Assembly: GCA_022749815.1 (NCBI GenBank)
Contig: JAKIWV010000004.1
Location: 62,001-126,000, forward strand
Source of the DNA: Thermoplasmata archaeon
Lineage (GTDB): Archaea > Thermoplasmatota > Thermoplasmata > Lutacidiplasmatales > UBA184
Reading direction: 5' to 3'
Length of the DNA stretch: 64,000 nucleotides
Of the stretch, positions 41,440 through 49,288 are shown piece by piece. A model generated the notes under the pieces. That model saw only the letters and a program-made list of their open reading frames with translations. It did no database searches and was not told the DNA's origin. Position numbers and translations under genes: made by a program. How positions within the stretch are numbered: position 1 is the stretch's first letter; every line of letters starts with the position of its first letter.

Positions 41440-41685
41440 GTGGTGGGAATGCAAGCAACCGAGCAGCTGGGAATCGCCTGGTCCGAACGCAGTGGATTCA
41501 TCTGTCGGTCGTGCCGACAAGATGCGAAGCATAATGAGGTGTTGACCATTTCATACTGCCCCATCCATGGGCTGGGGTCCCCCCTCGATGCACTGCCCTG
41601 GCGTCCGGAGGCTCGAATTCCACGCGGCTCTATTCCCGCACCGGTGATCGCGGGGAAACCGGCCTCACTGGTGGCGCGCGCGTAA
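41440..41685 (+). CDS. Possible small Cys-motif protein, low confidence
   Basis: 81 codons, GTG 41440 or ATG 41449. The first half contains 'FICRSCRQDAKHNEVLTISYCPIHG', a C-x2-C...C-x2-H pattern that could bind one zinc. The second half overlaps the cobalamin adenosyltransferase gene in another frame for about 60 bases and looks non-coding there. Either a small real gene with a readthrough tail, or a piece once joined to the adenosyltransferase by a frameshift. Confidence 0.35.
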   Translation: MVGMQATEQLGIAWSERSGFICRSCRQDAKHNEVLTISYCPIHGLGSPLDALPWRPEARIPRGSIPAPVIAGKPASLVARA

Positions 41686-42170
41686 CCAAGACCTCCGCGC
41701 GGATCCGGGCCCTGGGCAGCTACGACGAGCTCGCCGCGCAACTCGGCGTCGCCGAAGCCTTCCTTCCAAACCGACCGGAGGAGCAAGCGCTCCTCCGGCG
41801 ACTCTCCCACGAGATCTTCATTGCGAACAGCGAACTGGCCGCTCCGGGTCCTACCCCGAAGAGCAGCCACCGGGTCGAGACGCGGCATGCGAGACGTCTC
41901 GAGGAAGACACCGACCGGTTGTCGGCGTCCCTGGAACCGATCCATTCGTTCGTGCTCCCCCGCGGGAGCCCCGGTGGTGCCCAGTTACAGTACGCCCGGA
42001 CCCTGGCCCGACGCGCGGAGCGGGACCTTTGGACGCTGCATGCGGAAGCGCCTCAGCGAGAGGAGCTCCTCCGGTGGGCCAATCGCCTGAGTTCCCTGCT
42101 CTTCGCATTGGCCCTCGCAGTCAACCGGACGGAAGGATTCACCGAGATCCCGCCCGACTACTCGGTCTGA
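41622..42170 (+). CDS. Cob(I)alamin adenosyltransferase, PduO type, putative ACG start
   Basis: Transfers the adenosyl group of ATP to cob(I)alamin to make coenzyme B12. 182 residues. The N-terminal ATP motif 'LYSRTGDRGETGLTGGARV', 'RALGSYDELAAQLG', and the C-terminal 'FVLPRGSPGGAQLQYARTLARRAERDL' with 'LLRWANRLSSLLFALA' are diagnostic. The track shows only the last 83 residues. The open frame begins after a stop at 41535 and contains no ATG, GTG or TTG before the first motif; ACG 41622 lies directly before 'RLYSRTGD', and 'GGAGG' stands 10 bases ahead of it. CTG 41598 is another option. Confidence 0.85.
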   Translation, partial: TRLYSRTGDRGETGLTGGARVTKTSARIRALGSYDELAAQLGVAEAFLPNRPEEQALLRRLSHEIFIANSELAAPGPTPKSSHRVETRHARRLEEDTDRLSASLEPIHSFVLPRGSPGGAQLQYARTLARRAERDLWTLHAEAPQREELLRWANRLSSLLFALALAVNRTEGFTEIPPDYSV

Positions 42171-42201
42171 ACCGGACGGCCGAATCACCGGGGGCTCCGT
42201 C

Positions 42202-43398
42202 GTGGAAGTCGGGATTGTCGGCAAACCGAACGTCGGAAAGTCGACGCTATTCAACGCCCTCACGCTCCTGGACGCGACCATGGCGCCCTACCCCTTCACG
42301 ACGGTGAAGCCGAATCGGGGGGTCGCGACGGTCCGGGTGCCGTGCCCCCATACTGAGCGGGGAACCCCGTGCACGCCAGGGAACGCCGCCTGCCGGAATG
42401 GGACGCGTTGGGTTCCCGTCTCGCTCGTCGATGTGGCGGGGCTTGTTCCCGGCGCGCATGAGGGGCGCGGATTGGGGAATCAGTTCCTCAACGACCTGAG
42501 TGTGGCCGACGGGTTCATCCAGGTCGTAGATGCGACGGGCGCGACCGACGCGGAGGGAAGCGCCGTGCCTCCCGGGAGCCAGGACCCGGCCGCGGAGGTG
42601 GGGTGGCTCGGCGACGAACTCACCTACTGGGTCGCCGGGCTCTTCGAACGGGAGTTCGACCGACAGGTCCGGAAGGTCGAGCTCGAGGGCGTAAAGGTCG
42701 AGGAGTTCCTCGAGCGGCGACTCACGGGCCTCAAGATCACGCCGGCGTCGATCCAGATCGCCCTTCGGGAAGCGCCCATCGACCGAGTCCATCCATCCAC
42801 CTGGACGACGGAGGATCTCCGAGGGCTCGCGCGAGCCCTGCTCGACGCGGCCAAGCCGCGCAGTGTCGCCCTGAACAAGTGCGACCGGATTCCGACGGAG
42901 CGTGCGGCGGAGCTTGCGGACGGATTGGCGCCGATTCCCGCGGTCGCGACCAGCGCGGAAGCGGAGCTCACCCTCCGACGCGCTGCCAAGACTGGACTCG
43001 TCTTGTATTCTCCGGGGGATGCCGAGTTCCACGTGCCCGACCCCTCCCGCCTCTCTCCCGCCCAGGCCCGAGCCCTCGAGGAGCTCCGCGCCCTCCTGCG
43101 GCGTTGGGGGTCGACGGGAGTCCAAAGGCTACTGGAGTCGATGGTCTTCGAGCGTCTGCGCCAGGTCGTCGTCTTCCCGGTCGAGGACGAGACGCACTGG
43201 ACCGACTCCAAGGGACGGGTCCTCCCCGATGCGTTCCTCGTTCCCGCGGGCACCCCCGTCCGGGCGGTCGCGTACCGGGTCCACACGGACCTCGGCGAAC
43301 ACTTCATCCGGGCGATTGACGGACGCACCCACCGCGCCCTCGCGGCCGACCACCCGGTCGATCCCGGCTCGGTCCTCCGCATCGTGGCCCGGCGGTGA
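42202..43398 (+). CDS. YGR210/YchF-type Obg-family GTPase with TGS domain
   Basis: 398 residues. G1 'GIVGKPNVGKSTLFNAL', switch region 'PYPFTTVKPN', G3 'LVDVAGLVPGAHEGRGLGNQFL', G4 'NKCDRI'. The cysteine-bearing insert 'CPHTERGTPCTPGNAACRNG' between switch I and G3 and the wording of the G3 loop are typical of the archaeal/fungal YGR210 branch. The C-terminal ~85 residues ('VFPVEDETHWTDSKGRVLPD...') form a TGS domain. These GTPases or ATPases associate with ribosomes, but their exact task is open. GTG start. Confidence 0.9.
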   Translation: MEVGIVGKPNVGKSTLFNALTLLDATMAPYPFTTVKPNRGVATVRVPCPHTERGTPCTPGNAACRNGTRWVPVSLVDVAGLVPGAHEGRGLGNQFLNDLSVADGFIQVVDATGATDAEGSAVPPGSQDPAAEVGWLGDELTYWVAGLFEREFDRQVRKVELEGVKVEEFLERRLTGLKITPASIQIALREAPIDRVHPSTWTTEDLRGLARALLDAAKPRSVALNKCDRIPTERAAELADGLAPIPAVATSAEAELTLRRAAKTGLVLYSPGDAEFHVPDPSRLSPAQARALEELRALLRRWGSTGVQRLLESMVFERLRQVVVFPVEDETHWTDSKGRVLPDAFLVPAGTPVRAVAYRVHTDLGEHFIRAIDGRTHRALAADHPVDPGSVLRIVARR

Positions 43399-43412
43399 TC
43401 GACGGGGTCCGG

Positions 43413-44381
43413 TCAGATCAATTCCACGCCGCGGGGTGCGGGCCCGACCGCGAATGGGACCGCCCCCGCGCGCGCCAACCGACGCACGAGGTCCGTTTCC
43501 TGGCCGGGTTTGGGCAGAGCCACGATCGACCCACCTCCCCCCGCCCCGGTCACTTTGGCGCCGAGGGCTGAGGGGCGGGCCGCCTCCAGGAGGGCTTCCA
43601 GACGTGGGTGGGAAACTCCCACCTGTCGGAGCAGCTCCTGGTTCTCCTCCAGCAGCCGGCCGGTGTCGGGACCGTCGTCGCGCGCCATCGCCCGGAGTCC
43701 CGCGTTCGCCACCTCGGCGAAACGTCGAAGAAGCTCGGGTCCCTCAGGGGATGAGAACCGCTCTCCCACGGCCCGTACCTTCGGCCCCGTATCCTTCGGG
43801 AGGCCGGAGTAGGCGACGACCCACACCCATCCCGGGTCCGCGATCCGGCGAACGACCCACCGTTCTCGGGCCGATTCCACGGTCCACAGCGGCTCTCCAA
43901 CGGCGCCCACCTCCGTGTTCAGGGTGAGATAGCCCCCCGCGGCCGCCGCCGAAGTGTCGCCGGGACTGCCCACGCCTTGAGCGTTCCGTTCAATCGCGAA
44001 CGACTGCTGGGCCAGCGTCGCGCGGTCGATGCCTCCGTTGGCCGCTCCCATCGCCGCAGAGAGTCCGGCGACGAACGCGGCAGAGGAGCCCATGCCGGAA
44101 CCCTTCGGGATGCGAGAGACTGCAGTGACATTGAGCGGAGCTGCCCCGGGCCACAGCTGTCGGATCGCTTCCTGCAAGTACCGATGGGCCGCGACCGGCT
44201 CCGCGTGGCCGTTGAGCGCCCATTCGGGGGACGAGCGGATGGCGACTTGAGTGTAGACATCAATGGCGAGGAGGATCTCCGGCTGGCCCCGAACGACGGC
44301 GTGCTCTCCAAAAAGGATGCATTTCCCCGGAGCCCGGGCGACCACCGGGAGGCCGTGAGCGGGAATCGGTCCGTCCGTCAC
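43413..44381 (-). CDS. mvk: Mevalonate kinase
   Basis: Phosphorylates mevalonate toward isopentenyl units for ether lipids. 322 residues, GHMP kinase fold. 'ARAPGKCILFGEHAVVRGQP' is the N-terminal signature, 'RIPKGSGMGSSAAFVAGLSAA' the ATP loop, 'VGSPGDTSAAAAGGYL' contains the catalytic Asp region, and 'SALGAKVTGAGGGGSIVAL' the C-terminal glycine motif. This is the classical 5-kinase type, unlike the mevalonate 3-kinase of Thermoplasma. GTG start in a GTGA overlap with trm56. Confidence 0.92.
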   Translation of the reverse strand: MTDGPIPAHGLPVVARAPGKCILFGEHAVVRGQPEILLAIDVYTQVAIRSSPEWALNGHAEPVAAHRYLQEAIRQLWPGAAPLNVTAVSRIPKGSGMGSSAAFVAGLSAAMGAANGGIDRATLAQQSFAIERNAQGVGSPGDTSAAAAGGYLTLNTEVGAVGEPLWTVESARERWVVRRIADPGWVWVVAYSGLPKDTGPKVRAVGERFSSPEGPELLRRFAEVANAGLRAMARDDGPDTGRLLEENQELLRQVGVSHPRLEALLEAARPSALGAKVTGAGGGGSIVALPKPGQETDLVRRLARAGAVPFAVGPAPRGVELI

Positions 44382-44935
44382 CGCTGCCGGCGCTCCCCCG
44401 CACGCACGACGCGCTTGCCCCGGCGCGTCGGGACGATGCGCTGCGCCGCCCCGCGGAAGCGCGTGTTCGGAGTCGGGCCCAAGAGCCGATCGAGCAGGAC
44501 GGCCAGGGCGGCGACCTCACTGTGGGGTTGGGCCCCGACGGCGATATTGTGGTCCGCCAGCCCGAACAACGTGGGGGGCACTTTGGCCCCTCCGACCACG
44601 ACGAGGAGGCGGCGGCCGTTCTTCAACCGGGGGATGGTCCGCGCGACGGGTTCGCCGTACATCGTCAGATGAATGACCCCGCCCCGATAGTTCTCCAGGA
44701 CCGGCTTCCACTGCGAGACGCCGACCACCTCAAAGGCTCCTCCCCACCGACGGACGACGGCGGAGATCCGTTCCGCGAGTTCCGGATCCGGGGGATGGAG
44801 GAAGAGACGCGACGCTCCCAGGGCGCGGGCGGCCAGCGCCAGGTGGGTCGTGAGCCGGGGGTCTCGGCCCGGCCGATGTCCGATCCGGAGGACCGCGACG
44901 TCGGGTCGGTGCCGGCTACGGGCCGGGGCGGGCAT
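44378..44935 (-). CDS. trm56: tRNA (cytidine(56)-2'-O)-methyltransferase
   Basis: SPOUT-class enzyme that methylates C56 in the T-loop of archaeal tRNAs. 185 residues. 'VAVLRIGHRPGRDPRLTTHLAL' is the characteristic N-terminus, 'GVIHLTMYGEPV' follows, and 'LADHNIAVGAQPHSEVAALAVLLDRLL' covers the knotted SAM-binding region. The ATG lies inside the end of the upstream winged-helix gene (20-base overlap). Its target loop is the one interrupted by the intron in the tRNA-Glu of this window. Confidence 0.93.
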   Translation of the reverse strand: MPAPARSRHRPDVAVLRIGHRPGRDPRLTTHLALAARALGASRLFLHPPDPELAERISAVVRRWGGAFEVVGVSQWKPVLENYRGGVIHLTMYGEPVARTIPRLKNGRRLLVVVGGAKVPPTLFGLADHNIAVGAQPHSEVAALAVLLDRLLGPTPNTRFRGAAQRIVPTRRGKRVVRAGERRQR

Positions 44936-45443
44936 GGAACCGTTCGATGCGGTGGCCCCGGTATTCGAGTTTGTCCGAGCGCTTGACGAGTCCCTTCAAC
45001 CGAGTCGGCGACATCCCGAGCTGCTCGGCGACGTCGGAAAAGAACCGGCCAACATCCCCGACGGCGTCGTAGATCTTCTGCTCGAGCTTGGCGTATTCCT
45101 TGTCGTCCATGCTGGCGATCGCGAGGATCTCCGAAACCTCCGCCAGTGGGGCGGTCGTGTTGATGTTGATCGTGCCGTAGTACGTGTGATAGCTCTTGTC
45201 CGGGGATTTCCGCCCCTCCCGAGCCACCCACCGGGTGTCCACCAACTTGAGCTTCTCGAACAGCGCGAGGACCTTGAGCCCCTCTTTCCCGAATTCCCGC
45301 TGCACGTCGTCGGGCGTGAGCCAAGTTTCCGACAAGCGCTGGAGCAGCTTGAGCTTCAACGGAGTGTCGACGGCGCGCAGGACCGGTACGAGGTCGCTGA
45401 TCTCATTCACGACCTTGATCCGATGCATTCCCGTGGCCATCAT
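44916..45443 (-). CDS. Winged-helix (ArsR-like) regulator, archaeal
   Basis: 175 residues. Residues ~20-75 read as a winged helix: 'VDTPLKLKLLQRLSE', 'LTPDDVQREFGKEGLKVLALFEKLKLV', then a wing-like 'YHTYYGTININT'. The second half has 'SILAIASMDDKEYAKLEQKIYDAVGDVGRFFSDVAEQLGMSPTRLKGLVKRS', with a possible second HTH. Position in the L44e-S27e-aIF2alpha-Nop10-Trm56 run suggests a housekeeping role; a nucleic-acid-binding protein other than a classical repressor is possible. ATG 45443 or 45440. Confidence 0.65.
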   Translation of the reverse strand: MMATGMHRIKVVNEISDLVPVLRAVDTPLKLKLLQRLSETWLTPDDVQREFGKEGLKVLALFEKLKLVDTRWVAREGRKSPDKSYHTYYGTININTTAPLAEVSEILAIASMDDKEYAKLEQKIYDAVGDVGRFFSDVAEQLGMSPTRLKGLVKRSDKLEYRGHRIERFHARPGP

Positions 45444-45476
45444 GTTGGTTTTACGACTCCTTTGAACGGGCGTTTC

Positions 45477-45644
45477 CTACGCTCCGGACTCTGCCTGTAA
45501 GGCGCGGCGGTATTTCCCCCAGCGGTCTTGAGGCGAGAACCGGGCCGGGTGCGGCGTTCGGGTCTCCGAGTGGTCGGCCGGGCAGGTTGAGCCGAGGGTG
45601 TACCGACCACAGGTCCGACAGACATGGAGCAACGACTCGGTCAC
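45477..45644 (-). CDS. nop10: Ribosome biogenesis protein Nop10
   Basis: 55 residues, too short for a separate track entry. Core component of H/ACA pseudouridylation RNPs, binding Cbf5. 'CRTCGRYTLGSTCPADHSETRTPHPARFS' matches archaeal Nop10 with its zinc ribbon (one of the usual four ligands looks replaced by the Asp/His pair), and 'RFSPQDRWGKYRR' is the classic C-terminal motif. GTG start in a GTGA overlap with the aIF2alpha stop; this gene pair is conserved in archaea. Confidence 0.92.
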   Translation of the reverse strand: MTESLLHVCRTCGRYTLGSTCPADHSETRTPHPARFSPQDRWGKYRRALQAESGA

Positions 45645-46417
45645 GAGCGGGTGAAACTCCCCTGGCCCCCGGCCTTGGTGATCTTCGCCAGCGCGGCCTC
45701 GGTGGCCCGCTTGAGTACCTCCTCGACCTGCTTGTACTGGGTTCCGGTGACTTGCAGGCGGTACCGGGGGGCCCCCACGTACTGTACGGTCACCGATTCG
45801 GGGTCCACTTCCTCGGCCGCTCGGAGTGCGGTACGGACGTCCTGTACGCCCTGAGGGGCCGGCGACATCACCTCGAGGGTGCCGCGGATCGTGACCCGCG
45901 GCGGGGTCAGATTCTCCTCGGCGACCTTCAGAAACGCCGAGGCCCAAGGGGTCTTGCCGTACTGGACGGGGAACTTCTTCGGCTCCGCGGACGCGACCTC
46001 AAAGGCATGGAAGAGGCTTCCGTGGTCCTCGACGAGCTTCTCGGCGAACAGAGCGTACGTGGCGTCCACCTCGATCCTGAGCCCCTTCGCCACGATCGCC
46101 AGGAGTCGCTGGGCGCGTTGCTCGTTCTTCCAACTCTGAATCTTCTCTCGACGTTGGTGCTCATTGATTCGCTTGAGGGAGAGGTCGATCTGACCCTTCC
46201 CGGTGTCGATGTGAAGGACTCGGCCGACGATCTTCTGTCGCTCTCGGATGTGATCTCGGATGTACTTGACCCAGCCCGTCGCGACTTCCGACAAATGGAT
46301 GAACGCCTCGCGGTTCGCATACTCGTCCAGTGTGACGAACGCGCCGAAATCGCGGATCTGGGTCACAGTGGCGACGACGAGTTCCCCTTCTTCCGGGAAG
46401 TCTCCCCGGAGTGGCAC
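45641..46417 (-). CDS. eif2a: Translation initiation factor aIF2 alpha subunit
   Basis: 258 residues. Begins with an S1/OB domain ('GELVVATVTQIRDFGAFVTL', 'AFIHLSEVATGWVKYIRDHIREGQ'-like) followed by a helical domain ('GKGQIDLSLKRINEHQRREKI') and a C-terminal alpha/beta domain that binds aIF2gamma ('VQYVGAPRYRLQVTG'). The ORF track extends to 46579 through S27e; GTG 46417 places the start at 'PLRGDFPEEGELV', as in homologues, and leaves a 17-base gap to S27e. Confidence 0.93.
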   Translation of the reverse strand: MPLRGDFPEEGELVVATVTQIRDFGAFVTLDEYANREAFIHLSEVATGWVKYIRDHIRERQKIVGRVLHIDTGKGQIDLSLKRINEHQRREKIQSWKNEQRAQRLLAIVAKGLRIEVDATYALFAEKLVEDHGSLFHAFEVASAEPKKFPVQYGKTPWASAFLKVAEENLTPPRVTIRGTLEVMSPAPQGVQDVRTALRAAEEVDPESVTVQYVGAPRYRLQVTGTQYKQVEEVLKRATEAALAKITKAGGQGSFTRS

Positions 46418-46434
46418 TCTCAGACCCCCCCTGC

Positions 46435-46608
46435 CTAGGCGGAGGCGGGTCGGACGAACACGCCACGAAGGTGCGCTTTCCCGCCCGTCGGGGTGGCGAG
46501 TGTGGCCCCGCAGACCACACAGTTGACCGTGGTCACGGGTCGGCTGAAGATCGTTTGTTCCCCGGAACAATCCGGGCATTTGACGATCCAGAAGGGAGCC
46601 GCGGTCAT
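46435..46608 (-). CDS. rps27e: Ribosomal protein S27e (eS27)
   Basis: 57 residues, not in the ORF track because of its length. A zinc-ribbon protein of the small subunit: 'FWIVKCPDCSGEQTIFSRP' and 'VNCVVCGATLATPTGGKA' give the C-x2-C / C-x2-C ligands and the PTGGKA end. ATG 46608. Gene order L44e-S27e-aIF2alpha-Nop10 is typical of archaea and supports the call. Confidence 0.93.
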   Translation of the reverse strand: MTAAPFWIVKCPDCSGEQTIFSRPVTTVNCVVCGATLATPTGGKAHLRGVFVRPASA

Positions 46609-46619
46609 CGAGGGAACCT

Positions 46620-46904
46620 CTACTGGGCCTCGGTCAGCTCAAAGGAGCTCGCTCGCCAGCCGACCGGTTGAACGATGTACTTGCATTGACGGCAGCGGAA
46701 ACGCAACAGGACTCGCCGGACGGCTTTGGCGCGACCTTCGGGCTTCGGCCTCGGGAAGCCACCATACCCCCGGGTCGCGCGGCGGAATCGCCGCTGCCCC
46801 CACTTGAGCTCCGAGGCTGGTTTCTTCTTTCCTTTCTCGACTTCATGCGGGGTGTGCTTGTGGCACCTCGGGCAATAGGTCGAGATGACCTTGGGGTAAT
46901 GCAT
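46620..46904 (-). CDS. rpl44e: Ribosomal protein L44e (eL42)
   Basis: 94 residues. 'STYCPRCHKHTPHEVEKGKKK' and 'FRCRQCKYIVQPVG' provide the C-x2-C and C-x2-C zinc ligands; 'TRGYGGFPRPKP' is the conserved linker close to the ribosomal E site. The ATG is about 26 bases after a TATA-like element, so the transcript is probably leaderless. First gene of the seven-gene translation/mevalonate run ending at 43413. Confidence 0.95.
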   Translation of the reverse strand: MHYPKVISTYCPRCHKHTPHEVEKGKKKPASELKWGQRRFRRATRGYGGFPRPKPEGRAKAVRRVLLRFRCRQCKYIVQPVGWRASSFELTEAQ

Positions 46905-46924
46905 CGAGGCGCGCGGAAGTCGGC

Positions 46925-46933
46925 GTATTATAT
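46925..46933 (-). promoter_or_regulatory. TATA-like element of the L44e operon
   Basis: 'TATATAATA' on the minus strand, centred about 26 bases before the L44e ATG. The same AT-rich run, read on the plus strand, is about 57 bases before the start of the M3-like peptidase and could serve both genes. Confidence 0.55.
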
Positions 46934-46986
46934 AGGGTTACGGAAGCCGCGAGGGGGTTCTCGGGCGAGAAGAGCTTACTGCCGAG

Positions 46987-48543
46987 GTGCTTCGACGGTC
47001 CGTCGCTGCGATGCTTGAACGTCCCGGAAGTGTCCAATCGATCGAGTCCACCCTCCGGCCCATGGAGCGCCGGCTGGCACAGTTCGACCGGACGATCAGT
47101 CGGACGGAGTTCGAGCTCTATTCAGGCCGGTCGAGCCACGCGCCGGAGCGTTGGATAACGACGCGAGCACGGTTCCTCGGACGTGAAGAGCTACGGGATT
47201 GGGTGGAGTCGGCCAAGAGTCGGGTCAATCCCGACACGGTCTTGGGGCGCCGCCTGGAGTTGCTGAATCGCCTTCACTTGGATGCCGCCTCGGAACAACA
47301 TCCCTCGATCGTTCGACTCCGGACCCGGCTTCAACGACGTATCATTGCCTTCCGCCCCCGGTTCCAAGGCCGTCGTGTGAGTCGGGCGCGGATCTACGAT
47401 GAGCTGCGGTCCAATCCGGACGCGGCGGCGCGTGAGGAGGCCTACCGGGCTGAGGACGAGCTGTCCCTCCGACTCGAGCCGGCTGTCCGTCAGCTGGTCG
47501 CCCTCAGGAATGATCGGGCCCGGGCCCTCGGGTTCCGGGACTATCCCGAACTTCGACTGCGTTTCGAGGGGCTTTCTGTCTCGAAGCTCATGAGCCTGTG
47601 CCGGGCCACGGCGGCGCCGCTTCGGACCGCTATCGGGGCGTGGCGCGGGGAGTTCCTTGCCGCGACCGGCCGGAACGAGTGGTTTCCGTGGGACCTGCGA
47701 TTCGCGCAAGAGAGACGGGCGGCCTTGCCGTTGCGGGCGTTCCCCGGACGGTCGATGATTCCCGCGGTGCGAGCCGCCCTCAGCCTCTGGGGCCTTCCGA
47801 TGCGGCGGCTCCGGATCCGAGTGAGCCGACGGGATATCCCGTTCGCCGGGCTTACGTTCGCGGTTCGGGTCCCCAGCGACATTCGGATCCTCATTCCCCC
47901 CAACGGGGGATGGGAATGGTATGTCGCCGGATTCCACGAATTCGGGCACGCCGTCCACTTTTCCCTCATCCGACAGACCGGACACCTCCTCCGGTCTACT
48001 GACGTCGGTTTCTCCGGTTTTGTCGAGGGAATCGCCGACCTCTTCGAGGAGCTCGCGCTGAACCCACGCTGGCTGGAGGGCCGTCGAGGGTTGAATTCGT
48101 CGACGGTACGAGCGTTCCGCGTTGGCCGTTCGCTTGAGCACGTGGTGAGGGCCGCGATCACGTCCAATTGGGTGGCCACCGAGCTCGATCTGTATCGAAA
48201 GCCGCAGGCGGACCCGGCTCTGAAGTCCTCCCACCGACTTCGGGAGCAGTTCGGCTTCGGAACGTTTGTCCCCCGTTCGTTTCTCCAGGTTACGTACGTC
48301 ACGCATCCGGTCTACGACCAGAGCTACCTCCTCTCCTTGCTCTTCCGAAAGCAGCTCGTGCACGCGCTCTCGGAGCAGGTGGGGGACCCGTTGTGGCCCA
48401 ACCCCCGAGCGGGCCCCTGGCTCGCCGAAAAGTGGTTCGCGCCAGGCGCCCGGTTCGATTGGATCCCTCGCGTACGCGAAGTCACGGGGCGGCCTTTTGG
48501 CGCCGGAGCTTTTCTGGAGTCGGTACGCGGCGGGGAGCCGTAA
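46987..48543 (+). CDS. M3/M2-like zinc metallopeptidase
   Basis: 518 residues, mostly helical. 'VAGFHEFGHAVHFSLI' is the HExxH zinc motif and 'GFVEGIADLFEELAL' about 35 residues later gives the third ligand Glu, the spacing seen in M3 oligopeptidases and in M2 enzymes. The N-terminal half 'ARALGFRDYPELRLRFEGLS' resembles the 'lobe' helices that enclose the channel in these enzymes. It probably cleaves short peptides in the cytosol. GTG 46987 is used; ATG 47011 is possible. Confidence 0.82.
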   Translation: MLRRSVAAMLERPGSVQSIESTLRPMERRLAQFDRTISRTEFELYSGRSSHAPERWITTRARFLGREELRDWVESAKSRVNPDTVLGRRLELLNRLHLDAASEQHPSIVRLRTRLQRRIIAFRPRFQGRRVSRARIYDELRSNPDAAAREEAYRAEDELSLRLEPAVRQLVALRNDRARALGFRDYPELRLRFEGLSVSKLMSLCRATAAPLRTAIGAWRGEFLAATGRNEWFPWDLRFAQERRAALPLRAFPGRSMIPAVRAALSLWGLPMRRLRIRVSRRDIPFAGLTFAVRVPSDIRILIPPNGGWEWYVAGFHEFGHAVHFSLIRQTGHLLRSTDVGFSGFVEGIADLFEELALNPRWLEGRRGLNSSTVRAFRVGRSLEHVVRAAITSNWVATELDLYRKPQADPALKSSHRLREQFGFGTFVPRSFLQVTYVTHPVYDQSYLLSLLFRKQLVHALSEQVGDPLWPNPRAGPWLAEKWFAPGARFDWIPRVREVTGRPFGAGAFLESVRGGEP

Positions 48544-48603
48544 CAAAGGCACCGGTCGCGCCGTTTCTCGGCGGTGGCGGCCTAAGCTCTTATGTAGAGG
48601 AGC

Positions 48604-48633
48604 CTGCTCGGCGGCCACGCATCCGACGAGCAG
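48604..48633 (+). promoter_or_regulatory. Inverted repeat just before rpl1
   Basis: CTGCTCG (48604-48610) and CGAGCAG (48627-48633) form a perfect 7-base inverted repeat with a 16-base interval, ending three bases before the rpl1 ATG. As RNA it would form a stem-loop near the start codon; L1 is known to repress its own mRNA in archaea and bacteria. However, a TATA-like 'CTTATGTA' at 48589-48596 would put the transcript start inside the interval, so it may act as DNA or not at all. Confidence 0.35.
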
Positions 48634-48636
48634 AAC

Positions 48637-49275
48637 ATGGCGGAACGCACGGCGGTGGAGGTCGTTACCGAGGCCTTTTCGAAAGCGCCGGAACGGAAGT
48701 TTTCGGAAACCGTCGATCTGTCGATCAATCTCAAGGACCTCGACCTGACCATCCCCAAGAACCGCATCGAAGAGGAGCTCGCTCTCCCCAAGGGCCGCGG
48801 GCGAACCACCCGGGTCGCGGTGTTCGGAACCCCGGAGATGTGCCAGAAGATTCGGGGGGTCGCGGACCGGGCCATCTCTCCCGCCGAGATGGACGACCTC
48901 TTTTCGAACAAGAAGGCCGCCAAGAAGCTGGTCGAAGAGATCGACTTTTTCCTCGCCGAAGCGCCATTGATGCCGACGATCGGCAAGCGCCTCGGCGTGG
49001 TCCTCGGGCCCCGGGGCAAGATGCCGCGGCCGGTTCCACCGGGAAGCGACCCGTCGAATCAGATTCAGGCGCTCAAGCGCTCGGTTCGCGTGCGATCGAA
49101 GAGCAACCGCACCTTCCACGCCGCCGTCGGGACACGGTCGATGCCGGCCGCCGACGTGGCGCAGAACATCGACGCACTCTTGGCGCGGATCGTGGGCAAG
49201 CTCGAACGCGGGCGGAACAATATCGAGTCCGTGTACGTCAAGACCTCGATGGGCCCGGCCGTCCGGCTCTGGTAG
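48637..49275 (+). CDS. rpl1: Ribosomal protein L1 (uL1)
   Basis: 212 residues, normal for archaea. Two-domain protein of the L1 stalk: 'FSETVDLSINLKDLDL' is the first strand-helix unit, 'LGVVLGPRGKMPRPVPPG' the conserved RNA-binding hinge, and 'NIDALLARIVGKLERGRNNIESVYVKTSMGPAVRL' the C-terminal return to domain I. ATG 48637. The usual rpl11 is not next to it; L10 follows after 13 bases. Confidence 0.96.
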   Translation: MAERTAVEVVTEAFSKAPERKFSETVDLSINLKDLDLTIPKNRIEEELALPKGRGRTTRVAVFGTPEMCQKIRGVADRAISPAEMDDLFSNKKAAKKLVEEIDFFLAEAPLMPTIGKRLGVVLGPRGKMPRPVPPGSDPSNQIQALKRSVRVRSKSNRTFHAAVGTRSMPAADVAQNIDALLARIVGKLERGRNNIESVYVKTSMGPAVRLW

Positions 49276-49288
49276 GGAAGGACGAACA

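Noticed and set aside
41919-42170. 83-residue ORF as a complete gene
   Set aside because: It is only the C-terminal part of the PduO-type adenosyltransferase; the same frame upstream encodes the ATP-binding N-terminus.
47191-49119. 642-residue minus-strand ORF
   Set aside because: Spans the antisense of both the M3-like peptidase and rpl1, two well supported genes.
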